Position numbers and translations under genes: made by a program. DNA of 64,000 nucleotides from an uncultured Clostridia bacterium (GTDB lineage Bacteria; Bacillota; Clostridia; UMGS1810), in the NCBI GenBank assembly GCA_934463165.1, contig CAKSJG010000002.1, positions 186,001-250,000 of the forward strand, written 5' to 3'. The notes beneath the pieces are model-generated. The model ran no database searches, was not told the DNA's origin, and saw only the letters and a list, made by a program, of their open reading frames with translations. Positions 7,679 to 15,991 of the stretch are shown one piece after another (the first letter of the stretch is position 1; every line of letters starts with the position of its first letter).

Positions 7679-9856
7679 TTAACCGACAGCCTCATTCGGG
7701 TCATCATATGCCGGAACAGTGGTGTTGATCTTAATAAGTTGATTTGCCTCATCCCAATCTACGCGGCAATCGAGTGCGTCGGTTACATCGCGAAGCTTGA
7801 AATAGTTATTTCCGTCAATGTTGTAGCATGTTGCCGAAACGGGTATGCCGTCATAGGTCAAAAATGCGGAAGATGAATATGCCGTCCTTGTTGCACCGTC
7901 ACCGGGAGTAAGCTCTCCGCCTGCCGGAGTGTAGTCAAAATAGCTTAACATATCTATCGAATTTGTTGCCGCGTCATACTTCACGTCAAAGGTTTTTACC
8001 GTTCCGTCCAGAAGCTTAGCTATATCACGCAGTTTAAAGTAGTTATTGCCGTTTATATTATAAGCAAGCGCACTGTATTTTGTTGTGTCAACATAAAGCG
8101 GCTGATTATTTGCAACTGTTGTTTTGTTATAACCGTTACCGGGGTAATAGGTAAATGCCATGGGTGCGTCCTGATTCTGAATAATATAACGGACGTTTCC
8201 GTCAAACACAATTGTGTAAACCTGACCGTTTTCAACATATTCCGGATCATCCGGATCGGGAGTAAATGTATAGTTTTCTATCTTATACACATTTGCCCAG
8301 TCATTTTCATTGAGTATACTTATAGATCCGTCTATCTTAAGAATTTTCTCAAGCATTGTGTCTGATTCATATGATTGTCCGTAGTTATACTCCTTATAAA
8401 TCTCATATGCTTCGGGAGAATATGCCATTGCTCCGTAAGCGCTCCACGGTGAATCAACCACAATAACACCTGTCGGTGCTCCGAGCTGTGCAATTCCCGA
8501 GCCGGACGGAGTTTTCTGATAATTTGTGAGCATAGCCGTTTCAACATAACACTCTTTTGTGTTGAACCATATTTTGGTGAAAGTGCCGTTTATATTGCTG
8601 TCAATAATGTCGAGCACCGCACCCTTTTTTGCCTTTGCAACAACCGAGCTGCTCTTATCCGAAGAAGAATAGATGTTTAACGCGTCATTCGCTTCGGCAG
8701 TATATATGACAACCGGCTTTTGAACATTATTGAGTTTTATGTTTACATAGTTTGCGTCAACATAATACAAACCGTGCTTATAGTAAATTTTATAGTGACC
8801 GTTATTCGGAGTTGCATCCACAACCTGGAATGACTGATTGGTTCTATATACACCTGATTTTACATAATCGGTTGCATCGGGTGTTGTTTTTATCATAAGC
8901 GGACAGGTTGCCTTACCCATTGCCACGATTGCGGGAGGTGTGGACACCTGATTGTTTATATCCAATATATAACAATATTTGCGCGGATAAAAATAAACTC
9001 CGGGCTTCCAGCTGCCGTAGGGAATATACTTCTGACCCCCGCATGGAGTTCCTACGCCACGGCTCGTATCAACACCGCCGTCACTCCATATTGCAACCCA
9101 GTTTTCATCATATGCAACAACTTCAAATTCGGTTGTGTTGAAGTTAAAGAATGCCCAATTCCCGTTTCCGCTCTGACGGCTGTATTCAACAGCGACCGGA
9201 AGATAACCTATTGCTTCAAGTTCATCGAGTCTTCTGACATGATAATTGCCGGACGGACTTCCCGGATAACCCTCCGGATAGAACGACGCTCTTACCATGC
9301 CCTCTTTGCCCTCATCGCCGATATGAAGTACAGCCTTGCCGACAAGCGGAAGCGAATCGGGACGTTTGTGCCTCGTCCATTCATCAGGCATTTTAACATA
9401 TGTATAGTCCTGAACCTTTTCACCGTCAAGCGACTTGCTGCCGCCGTAAATATAGTCTTTCAGAAAATACATGTTTATACCGTGCCGGTATTTATCAGCA
9501 TCAGACGGCTTTGTTTCTTCTTCATATCTTTTTTCGGTAACCTCTGCGGATTCAAGCGTATCTTCTCCGTTTGCATAAGCACATACGTATCCGACAGTAC
9601 CGTTTTGAAGCTGAACTTTATGATAGTTATCGCTCTTTTGACCTTCTCCGTTTATATATGCCTCCAAAACCGTCAGGCTGTCACCTTTTTCCACCATGTC
9701 AACCGAGCCTACAAGTGAAGCTGTCTTAGTGACATTCATGCTTCCGACCTTGACATACGCCTTACAACCGTCTGTTAGTCCGCCTGCATATGCAGGGACG
9801 GTAACAAATGAAAGTACTGCAGCAAGTGCAAGCAATAAGCATAAAAATCTTTTCAT
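7679..9856 (-). CDS. Secreted SH3-like and copper-amine-oxidase-N-like domain protein
   Basis: 725 residues from the ATG at 9856; a GTG one codon earlier is less well spaced from the GAGG site. A signal peptide ends near VPAYA. Residues about 25-105 form a bacterial SH3-like module (MNVTKTASLVGSV, VGYVCAYA). The centre (about 120-370) is aromatic-rich and matches no family I recognise. A second SH3-like segment lies near 380-445 (LNIYSSSDKSSSVVA). Two half-repeats of a copper-amine-oxidase-N type domain close the protein (NGNNYFKLRDIAKLL and DGNNYFKLRDVTDAL). It is probably a wall-associated protein. The zinc-ribbon gene upstream ends on the bases where this one starts, implying translational coupling. 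Confidence 0.8.
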   Translation of the reverse strand: MKRFLCLLLALAAVLSFVTVPAYAGGLTDGCKAYVKVGSMNVTKTASLVGSVDMVEKGDSLTVLEAYINGEGQKSDNYHKVQLQNGTVGYVCAYANGEDTLESAEVTEKRYEEETKPSDADKYRHGINMYFLKDYIYGGSKSLDGEKVQDYTYVKMPDEWTRHKRPDSLPLVGKAVLHIGDEGKEGMVRASFYPEGYPGSPSGNYHVRRLDELEAIGYLPVAVEYSRQSGNGNWAFFNFNTTEFEVVAYDENWVAIWSDGGVDTSRGVGTPCGGQKYIPYGSWKPGVYFYPRKYCYILDINNQVSTPPAIVAMGKATCPLMIKTTPDATDYVKSGVYRTNQSFQVVDATPNNGHYKIYYKHGLYYVDANYVNIKLNNVQKPVVIYTAEANDALNIYSSSDKSSSVVAKAKKGAVLDIIDSNINGTFTKIWFNTKECYVETAMLTNYQKTPSGSGIAQLGAPTGVIVVDSPWSAYGAMAYSPEAYEIYKEYNYGQSYESDTMLEKILKIDGSISILNENDWANVYKIENYTFTPDPDDPEYVENGQVYTIVFDGNVRYIIQNQDAPMAFTYYPGNGYNKTTVANNQPLYVDTTKYSALAYNINGNNYFKLRDIAKLLDGTVKTFDVKYDAATNSIDMLSYFDYTPAGGELTPGDGATRTAYSSSAFLTYDGIPVSATCYNIDGNNYFKLRDVTDALDCRVDWDEANQLIKINTTVPAYDDPNEAVG

Positions 9857-10122
9857 CACAATTCCTCTTTTCTTAAAAATTTTATTTGAATATCTCTTCT
9901 TTCCGCCAACTTTTCTTCATTACATCGCGGGCATCCGGTCAAACTCGTTGAACGGCTTTTAAGCTGCGTCTGCCATGAATGTCCGTTTTTGCACTTCCAC
10001 CATACAGGCAGGCTGCTGCTGTGATTGACCGAATCGGGAGTAACGGGGCTGTTTTTCTCTTCATCCCACTCCTCAAGCAGATATAGCTTCCCCTCTTTTT
10101 TACAGTAACTTTTAAAATCCAA
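9856..10122 (-). CDS. Small zinc-ribbon protein (DUF4379-like)
   Basis: 88 residues with two CxxC-type pairs: WWKCKNGHSW (C, then H) and GCPRCNEE. This is the pattern of the 'probable zinc ribbon' DUF4379 repeat, present here as a single copy (LYLLEEWDEEKN, then SVNHSSSLPVWWKC). It is cytoplasmic, with no signal peptide. The start is TTG with GAGGAG about ten bases upstream. The stop overlaps the start of the following surface protein gene. Multi-copy relatives are often linked to Vsr-like nucleases, but nothing here shows nuclease residues. Its job is unknown; coupling to a secreted protein is odd. Confidence 0.65.
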   Translation of the reverse strand: MDFKSYCKKEGKLYLLEEWDEEKNSPVTPDSVNHSSSLPVWWKCKNGHSWQTQLKSRSTSLTGCPRCNEEKLAERRDIQIKFLRKEEL

Positions 10123-10144
10123 TAAATATCATCTCCTCGACGAA

Positions 10145-10173
10145 TTGACTTTTATCATTTCGTATGATATAAT
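10145..10173 (+). promoter_or_regulatory. Sigma-A promoter of the first MerR-type regulator
   Basis: TTGACT (10145-10150) and TATAAT (10168-10173) are 17 bases apart. Transcription would start near 10180, about 60 bases before the gene. The spacer is the normal 17, not the 19 typical of MerR-activated promoters. Confidence 0.8.
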
Positions 10174-10238
10174 CATTATACACCGTACATTGATGTTCGA
10201 TGCAAGTGTTTTTTAAAATAAATTGTGTGAGGTATGCC

Positions 10239-11009
10239 ATGAATGATAAAAATAATATGTTTTCTATAGGTGAAATTGCAAAATCAATAAACATTACCAG
10301 GAAAATCATATTAAATTATGAAGCAAAAGGGCTTATAACCCCCGACATAAAAGACGGAATTACAGGAAACAGATATTACACAATAGATACGTTTACGCTT
10401 ATCAGAACGATCCGTGTTTTTCAGAATCTCGGTCTATCGCTCGATGAAATAAGGGATTATTTCAATGGCAAAACCGATCTGCATCCGTTGATTACGCGGC
10501 TTGAATCGCTGCGCGATGAGCTGAATTTAAATATAGAGCGGCTGTATGAGCGAACAAACAAAACACAGGGTGTAATCACAAAAACAAGGATTGAAGCGCA
10601 AAATGCATATTGCCGTACATATAACACATCTTCGGTTGCGGAAAAGAGTGTTCTTCTCAGGGAAACAGCACTCAAAGCTATGCGCATTTACGGAACGGAC
10701 ACAACAAAGAGAATGTATTTTATAGAATATTCAACCGACAACCCGGATGAAATAACATTTTGTGTTGCCGTACCGCCTAAAAGCGAGGGAGAAAACATAA
10801 TTAACTTTCCCGCTTTTGACGCTGTATCGACATATCATCACGGCGCATATGAGGAACTTGCAAATGTTCGCAAAAACCTTATCGTTTATGCAAAGGAAAA
10901 CGGACTGACCGTTTCGGGCAAATGCCGTCATGTTTACCTTGAAGGGCCGCCGCAGCATAAAGATCCTCACAAGTTTATAACACAGGTTCTGATTCCTATA
11001 GAGGAATAA
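10239..11009 (+). CDS. MerR-family regulator with effector-binding domain
   Basis: 256 residues from the ATG at 10239 (GAGG upstream; earlier in-frame starts lack a site). N-terminal MerR winged helix: FSIGEIAKSINITRKIILNYEAKGLI, with tyrosine in NRYYTID and LGLSLDEIRDYF. A coiled-coil dimerisation helix (LRDELNLNIERLYERTN) follows, then about 150 residues resembling a GyrI/BmrR-type ligand-binding domain (FDAVSTYHHGAYEEL, FITQVLIPIEE). Such proteins sense small hydrophobic compounds. It is divergent from the zinc-ribbon and surface-protein pair. A paralogue lies at 24383, likewise divergent from a surface protein gene. Confidence 0.87.
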   Translation: MNDKNNMFSIGEIAKSINITRKIILNYEAKGLITPDIKDGITGNRYYTIDTFTLIRTIRVFQNLGLSLDEIRDYFNGKTDLHPLITRLESLRDELNLNIERLYERTNKTQGVITKTRIEAQNAYCRTYNTSSVAEKSVLLRETALKAMRIYGTDTTKRMYFIEYSTDNPDEITFCVAVPPKSEGENIINFPAFDAVSTYHHGAYEELANVRKNLIVYAKENGLTVSGKCRHVYLEGPPQHKDPHKFITQVLIPIEE

Positions 11010-11143
11010 AAAACAAGCATATAAAACCGCCCGTATATTCAAGTGTATCATATTGTGATTATAAAATGAATATATTTGTATTTAATATATAATATAAAGC
11101 CATTGCACTTATTTTCCGGTCAAATATAATTTATATACAGAAC

Positions 11144-11191
11144 AAAAACCTCAGCGCAAAAAGCATTATTTTCTGTTGCATTGAGGTTTTA
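11144..11191. terminator. Intrinsic terminator, probably of the truncated membrane protein gene
   Basis: AAAAACCTCA pairs with TGAGGTTTT around an AT-rich loop, with T-rich flanks on both strands. It lies just downstream of the orphan minus-strand stop at 11202 and also faces the MerR gene end. Confidence 0.7.
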
Positions 11192-11201
11192 TCATTTAAA
11201 A

Positions 11202-11326
11202 TCAATTTTGCGGAACCGTGATTTTTTGCTTCTCTATCACATTGCAGATGAATAATATGCATATGACAACAAGAACCGGCGAAACAGCGAAGAGCACCTT
11301 TCCGAAAATAAGCGAAACAATATTTT
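11202..11326 (-). pseudogene. C-terminal remnant of a membrane protein gene
   Basis: On the minus strand about 41 codons stay open up to a TGA at 11202-11204. The translation contains the hydrophobic run GKVLFAVSPVLVVICILFIC, then NVIEKQK and a polar tail. It looks like a final transmembrane helix and cytoplasmic tail. The frame is cut where the IS256-type end begins (near 11327), and no N-terminal part survives beyond the insertion. The family cannot be named from so short a piece. A terminator is still in place behind it. Confidence 0.5.
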
Positions 11327-11606
11327 GTGTAAAGTCTTTACGAAGCCTCCAAGATGATATATTATAAATATCATTTTGGAGGCTTTAATTATGCCAAGGT
11401 ACAAATTAAGTCCCGAGGAACGGGCAGCTGAAAAAGAACGCAAGGAGAATTTGCGTAACATCATGAAAGGGCTGGATGTAAAGAATTTTGATGACCTGAA
11501 AGATGTGTTTAAAATGATGGTCGGAGAAATGCTCGAAAACGGTCTTGACGGTGAGCTTAACGATGAATTAGGCTATACCAAGTATGATTATCGCAGCAAA
11601 GATTGA
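11327..11606 (+). mobile_element. IS256-family insertion sequence, left end and transposase N-terminus only
   Basis: The element starts with an IS256-like terminal sequence (GTGTAAAGTCTTTACGAAG). The transposase start is the ATG at 11391, with GGAGG at 11378-11382. The remaining 71 residues (MPRYKLSPEERAAEKERKEN, LKDVFKMMVGEMLENGLDGEL, DELGYTKYDYRSKD) match the N-terminus of mutator/IS256 transposases, where a DDE catalytic core should follow. The frame ends at TGA 11604-11606, so about four fifths of the protein and the right end are missing. An imperfect inverted repeat (AAGCCTCCAAGATGATAT with its near-complement at 11369-11386) covers the ribosome binding site. Confidence 0.82.
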
Positions 11607-11641
11607 ACTATAGTCAAGTAAGTAGACACAAAAAAGCAGTG

Positions 11642-11690
11642 ATACAAAACGGACTCCAAAAAGTTTAGGACTTTGGAGTCCGTTTTGTAT
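11642..11690. terminator. Intrinsic terminator with a 19-bp perfect stem
   Basis: Positions 11642-11660 and 11672-11690 are perfect reverse complements around an 11-base loop. It ends the SDR gene on the minus strand and separates it from the IS256 remnant. The stem is unusually long for a simple terminator. Confidence 0.8.
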
Positions 11691-11707
11691 TAATTTCAAA
11701 TTTTCCG

Positions 11708-12466
11708 TCAGTTCCATCTTCCCATGGCATTTCTGCCGCCGTCTATCATAATATTTTCACCGTTTATAAACTGCCCCTTTTCGGACGCCGTAAAAAGAAT
11801 CAGATCAATAATTTCCTGTGGATCTGCCGCCCTGCCCAAAAGTGTTCTCATGCCTGCCATTGAAGCTCTTGTGAGCACGGGACCCGGAGACACACATACT
11901 GCGCGTATGTTATATTTTGCTCCGTATTGCGCAAGAGACTTTGTGAGTCCGAACATTACACCGCTTTTTGCCGTGGGATAATCCATTCCGCGTCCGTCTC
12001 CTTCCATGCCTGTTATTGAGCCTATATTTACAATAAGGCCGCTTTTTTGCTCTCTCATCTGTTTCATGCATGCATGTGCAAAGTAAAACTGCCCTTTAAG
12101 GTTGACATCTATCCCCCAGTCGTATACGTCAATCGGAATATCCGGAAACTCAAGACTTCCGTCAATACTAAGCATCCTGACAGCGGTTCCGCCCGCAAAA
12201 TTAACAAGAATATCTATTGAATTAAATTTTTCGACAGCTTTATCTCTTGCAGAGCAGACGGCACTGTAATTACGCACATCACAAAGACATCCTTCCGCTT
12301 TACCTCCGTTTTGAAAATTAATTTTGCTGACTTCCTTTTTAAGCGCATCCTCATTTACATCACACATTAAAACATTTCCGCCGAGTCCGGCAAAATTTTT
12401 TGAAAACAAAAGCCCCATGCCAGATGCAGCCCCGCTTACCACTGCCGTTTTTCCGTTAAAGTTCAT
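11708..12466 (-). CDS. Short-chain dehydrogenase/reductase (SDR) family oxidoreductase
   Basis: NAD(P)-dependent enzyme of 252 residues from the ATG at 12466, which is spaced eight bases from AGGGG; an in-frame ATG at 12475 abuts that site and is less likely. The dinucleotide-binding motif VSGAASGMG is near residue 10, the aspartate in LMCDVNED fits NAD preference, VNFAGG follows, catalytic Ser is in VNIGSITG, and the YxxxK pair is in YPTAK. The C-terminus has GENIMIDGGR. The substrate is unknown. It is divergent from an AraC-type regulator that probably controls it. Confidence 0.88.
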   Translation of the reverse strand: MNFNGKTAVVSGAASGMGLLFSKNFAGLGGNVLMCDVNEDALKKEVSKINFQNGGKAEGCLCDVRNYSAVCSARDKAVEKFNSIDILVNFAGGTAVRMLSIDGSLEFPDIPIDVYDWGIDVNLKGQFYFAHACMKQMREQKSGLIVNIGSITGMEGDGRGMDYPTAKSGVMFGLTKSLAQYGAKYNIRAVCVSPGPVLTRASMAGMRTLLGRAADPQEIIDLILFTASEKGQFINGENIMIDGGRNAMGRWN

Positions 12467-12503
12467 ATTAAACATCCCCTTTTATTTTTAAAATTATATC
12501 ACA

Positions 12504-12532
12504 TTGACATTTTAAATAAAATATAATATAAT
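12504..12532 (+). promoter_or_regulatory. Consensus sigma-A promoter of the AraC-type regulator
   Basis: TTGACA (12504-12509) and TATAAT (12527-12532) are exactly 17 bases apart, a perfect consensus. An in-frame ATG at 12531 overlaps the -10 box and so cannot be the start; this fixes translation at 12570. Confidence 0.88.
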
Positions 12533-12569
12533 GCTGAATATGAGAACAATACTACTGCATGGTGATAAT

Positions 12570-13358
12570 ATGAATATACTAAACAATACAAAACTTTTGT
12601 TTTTGAACATAGGTAAATATGATTATATGCACACGGACGAAAATGATTTTTCAAATAAACCGCGTCCCTTTTTCAGCATCGGGATGATTATTAAAGGTCA
12701 CGGATGTATACGCACAGACGGTACGGATGAAATCGATGTTTTTCCCGGAGATATCATTGTTATTCCGTATTCGGCAACATACAGCTCAAAATGGACGGGA
12801 AATCCGAACATTACATATATTACATTTCATTTTATACCCGAAAACGGATTCAGCACTATCATTCCCATTCAAAAAATTACGGGATTAAAACATTTGACAG
12901 ATGAGTTTGTGTATGCATATGACAATTTTAAGATACCGTCACAATCGTACAAGATACTCAGTATTTTTTACGGCGTTCTTAATGATGTTTTTTCCGAAAT
13001 TACAATATCATCCGAAAAGCATATGAATAAATCTATAAAAAAAGCTTTGGATTATCTGACCGTCAACTATAAGGAAAATATAACAATCAAAGAGCTTGCC
13101 GAAATTTCGAATCTTTCTCAGTCTCGCTTTTTTGCTGTTTTCAAAAACGAAACCGGAATGACTCCGATTGAATACAAAAAACGAATTGCTTCCCGAAATG
13201 CGGAAAAAATGCTCATAACAACTGATTATTCAATTGAAGAAATAAGCGAAAAACTCGGATTTAATTCAACGTCATATTTCAGACGGACATTTAAACAGTT
13301 TACCGGTAAATCACCGAGTGAATATAAAAAAGGTATTAAAACAGGCTTTAAGCTTTAG
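12570..13358 (+). CDS. AraC-family transcriptional regulator
   Basis: 262 residues from the ATG at 12570, with a modest GGTGAT site. The N-terminal half is a cupin-type sensing domain (GMIIKGHGCI, FPGDIIVIPYSATYSS). The C-terminal half has two helix-turn-helix units (ITIKELAEISNLSQSRFFAVF and YSIEEISEKLGFNSTSYFRRTF) ending with the family signature GKSPSEYKK. Sugar- or metabolite-responsive activators share this layout. It is divergent from the SDR gene with about 100 bases between them, so it likely regulates that gene. Confidence 0.9.
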   Translation: MNILNNTKLLFLNIGKYDYMHTDENDFSNKPRPFFSIGMIIKGHGCIRTDGTDEIDVFPGDIIVIPYSATYSSKWTGNPNITYITFHFIPENGFSTIIPIQKITGLKHLTDEFVYAYDNFKIPSQSYKILSIFYGVLNDVFSEITISSEKHMNKSIKKALDYLTVNYKENITIKELAEISNLSQSRFFAVFKNETGMTPIEYKKRIASRNAEKMLITTDYSIEEISEKLGFNSTSYFRRTFKQFTGKSPSEYKKGIKTGFKL

Positions 13359-13528
13359 CGCGGATTTTTATATTCAGATTACCGATAAGTAGTTACCCCG
13401 TATAAGAATTACATCGAAACGGCTGAACACGGTTCTCCCTTATGCCCTAAAATTACAGTTATTGTCTTTTGCGCAAAACATTCGAAATAAATTTCAGATA
13501 TTTTTTTCACACCCGGAATTGCTACGCA

Positions 13529-13565
13529 AAAAACGTTTACCGTCTTTTTGCGGTAAACGTTTTTA
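13529..13565. terminator. Bidirectional intrinsic terminator
   Basis: AAACGTTTACCG and CGGTAAACGTTT form a perfect stem with a short T-rich loop and A/T tails. It ends the acyl-CoA-ligase-like gene on the minus strand. The preceding 13359-13528 holds no recognisable gene. Confidence 0.9.
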
Positions 13566-13567
13566 AT

Positions 13568-15250
13568 TTACTTACTATATTTTTTATTTTTGTCTTTTTC
13601 ACGAAGCTCAACACGTTTTATCTTGCCGGAAATAGTTTTCGGAAGTTCATCGACAAACTCTACAATACGCGGATACTTATAAGGCGCAGTAGTCTTTTTA
13701 ACATGATCCTGCAAAGCTTTTTTAAGCTCATCGGACGGGTGATACCCCTTTGCAAGGACAATTGTCGCCTTTACAACCTGACCTCTTATCTCATCGGGAA
13801 CGGCTGTAATTGCAGTCTCAAAAACAGCGGGGTGCTCCATCAGAGCGCTTTCAACCTCAAACGGTCCGATACGGTAACCGGAGCTTTTTATAACGTCATC
13901 GGCTCTGCCGACATACCAGTAAAATCCGTCTTCATCGCACCATGCAAGGTCACCGGTGAGATAATATCCGTGAGTGAAAACAGAATCGGTTTTTTCTTTG
14001 TCTTTATAATAACAGTCCAGAACACCTGCCGGCTTGCCGCCGCTTATGTCAAAGCTTACCTGACCTATCTCACCGGGGTCACACTCAGTAAAATCATCTC
14101 TCAAAAGAGCCGCCTTAAACCCTGCCGTCGGTCTGCCCATGGAGCCGGGTTTGGGATCATCCCAAAGAAAATTACCGAGAAGTATCGGAGATTCCGACTG
14201 ACCGAAGCCTTCATAAACCTTGAGTCCCGTTGACGCATAAATCTGATTGAAAACCTCGGGGTTAAGAGCCTCACCTGCCGTTGTGATGTGCGTAAGTGAA
14301 GAAAGATCATATTTGCTCATATCTGATTTTATGAAAAATCTGTAAATCGTCGGAGGTGCGCAGAAGGTTGTTATTTTATATTTTACAATCAAATCGAGAA
14401 GATCCGTCGGAACGAATCTGTCACTGTAGTCATAAACAAACTGAGCGGTACCGGCAATGTACTGACCGTACAGCTTGCCCCACGAGCATTTTGCCCATGC
14501 CGTATCCGCAACCGAAAGATGAAGTCCGTCATCCACAACATCGTGCCAGTATTTTCCTGTTGAAATATGACCCAAAGGATATGTAAACGTATGGAGAACC
14601 ATTTTCGGATTTCCTGTCGTACCGGATGTAAAGTATACAAGCATCGGATCACCATTATGCGTTGCATCCTCACCCGTCGGGCGCGGGAATTCATCACTCT
14701 CGGTTTTTATTTCTGTATCGAGATTATACCAGCCGTCATATTTTTCTTCGCCGAGTATACAGCATTTTTCAAGAGTTTTACACTCGGGAATGCTTGCTTC
14801 AACATGCTCTCTCGTCTCGCCGTAATTTGTGCAGACGATCATCTTTACATCGGCACTGTTGCAGCGGAACACAATATCTTTTTTTGTGAGAAGGTGCGTT
14901 GCAGGTATGGCAACCGCGCCTATTTTATGAAGCGCGTATATCGACGTCCAGAACTGATAGTGTCTTCTTAAAATAAGAAGAACAAAATCGCCTTTTTTTA
15001 TTCCGATTCTTTTAAAAAAATTTGCTGTTTTGTTAACCTCGCGGTTAAGCTCGCCGAAATTAAAAATTTTCTCTTCGCCCTCATCGTTGCACCATACAAG
15101 CGCACGTTTTTCAGGTGCGATTTTTGCATATTCTTCGATAACATCATATGCAAAATTAAAATCTTCGGGTATTAAAAGTTTAAATTTATTATAGTAGTCC
15201 TCATAGCTTTTAAATTCGCTTCGGTTTACAAAACGATTTAATAAATTCAT
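13568..15250 (-). CDS. AMP-forming acyl-CoA synthetase-like enzyme
   Basis: 560-residue member of the ANL adenylate-forming family, which couples a carboxylate to CoA via an acyl-AMP. The P-loop YFTSGTTGNPKMV is near residue 208, the aromatic/acid motif YEGFGQSE near 345, the hinge motif YLTGDLAWCDEDGFYWYVGRADDVIKSSG near 430, and the C-terminal catalytic lysine region PKTISGKIKR near 540. Length and order fit acetyl-CoA and medium-chain acyl-CoA synthetases, but substrate specificity is open. The upstream cupin regulator is 26 bases away on the same strand, a pairing that suggests joint control. Confidence 0.88.
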   Translation of the reverse strand: MNLLNRFVNRSEFKSYEDYYNKFKLLIPEDFNFAYDVIEEYAKIAPEKRALVWCNDEGEEKIFNFGELNREVNKTANFFKRIGIKKGDFVLLILRRHYQFWTSIYALHKIGAVAIPATHLLTKKDIVFRCNSADVKMIVCTNYGETREHVEASIPECKTLEKCCILGEEKYDGWYNLDTEIKTESDEFPRPTGEDATHNGDPMLVYFTSGTTGNPKMVLHTFTYPLGHISTGKYWHDVVDDGLHLSVADTAWAKCSWGKLYGQYIAGTAQFVYDYSDRFVPTDLLDLIVKYKITTFCAPPTIYRFFIKSDMSKYDLSSLTHITTAGEALNPEVFNQIYASTGLKVYEGFGQSESPILLGNFLWDDPKPGSMGRPTAGFKAALLRDDFTECDPGEIGQVSFDISGGKPAGVLDCYYKDKEKTDSVFTHGYYLTGDLAWCDEDGFYWYVGRADDVIKSSGYRIGPFEVESALMEHPAVFETAITAVPDEIRGQVVKATIVLAKGYHPSDELKKALQDHVKKTTAPYKYPRIVEFVDELPKTISGKIKRVELREKDKNKKYSK

Positions 15251-15276
15251 TAGTATCTTACCTTTCCGTATTATAA

Positions 15277-15840
15277 TCAGTCGCTTACAATGGCAAGAAA
15301 CACGGCTTCTTTTCCGTCTAAAGCTCTCATTCCGTGCCAGTGTTTGGAATTAAACATAAGGGAATCCCCTTTTTCCATAATTATTTCCTTACCGTTGATT
15401 ATAATACAGACTCGGCCCTCCAAAACATAGTTGAATTCCTGACCCGGATGACTTGTCAGATTGATGCTTCCCTCGTTGTCGGAAGGCGGAACATTTACCA
15501 AAAACGGTTCAAAGCTTTTGTTGGCAAAATTAAACGCAAGATTATGATAACCGTATTCTTTGCGTCTTTTTACACCTATTCCCTGATCCGCTTTAACAAA
15601 TTGGTAAAAGTTTAGCTTAGGAGCATCACCTGACAAAATGGCAGTGAAATCAACGTCAAATTTATTGGCAAGCTCATAAAGAATGCTGATCGGCATATCG
15701 TCTTCGCCTTTTTCGTATGAAAGATATGTATCGACCGAAATGTTCAGATAATCGGCGACTTCCTGAGCGGACAGATCGGCAATTTCTCTGAGATCCTGAA
15801 TTCTTTGACCGATGAGTTTTACCTGTTCATTCATTTTCAT
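15277..15840 (-). CDS. XRE-family regulator with C-terminal cupin domain
   Basis: About 187 residues. The start is taken at the ATG at 15840 (a second, better-spaced ATG lies at 15834) because AAGGAG lies just upstream; an earlier in-frame start at 15879 has no site. An N-terminal helix-turn-helix (IQDLREIADLSAQEVADYLNIS, with YLSYEKG) is followed by a cupin fold (SHPGQEFNYVLEGRVCIIING, GDSLMFNSKHWHGMRAL). The cupin probably binds a small ligand or acyl compound. It lies directly upstream of the acyl-CoA-ligase-like gene and may regulate it. Confidence 0.87.
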   Translation of the reverse strand: MKMNEQVKLIGQRIQDLREIADLSAQEVADYLNISVDTYLSYEKGEDDMPISILYELANKFDVDFTAILSGDAPKLNFYQFVKADQGIGVKRRKEYGYHNLAFNFANKSFEPFLVNVPPSDNEGSINLTSHPGQEFNYVLEGRVCIIINGKEIIMEKGDSLMFNSKHWHGMRALDGKEAVFLAIVSD

Positions 15841-15991
15841 TTGCTCCTTTACAAAATAATTACCTTTTATTTTAAACAAAACTTATATTTATGTAAATAT
15901 TCATTTTTCAACTTTATTTAAAACACACAAAAAAAAATTGTATTATTTTCAAAAACAGTGCAATAATATATTTGAAAGGATGGTAATTATC

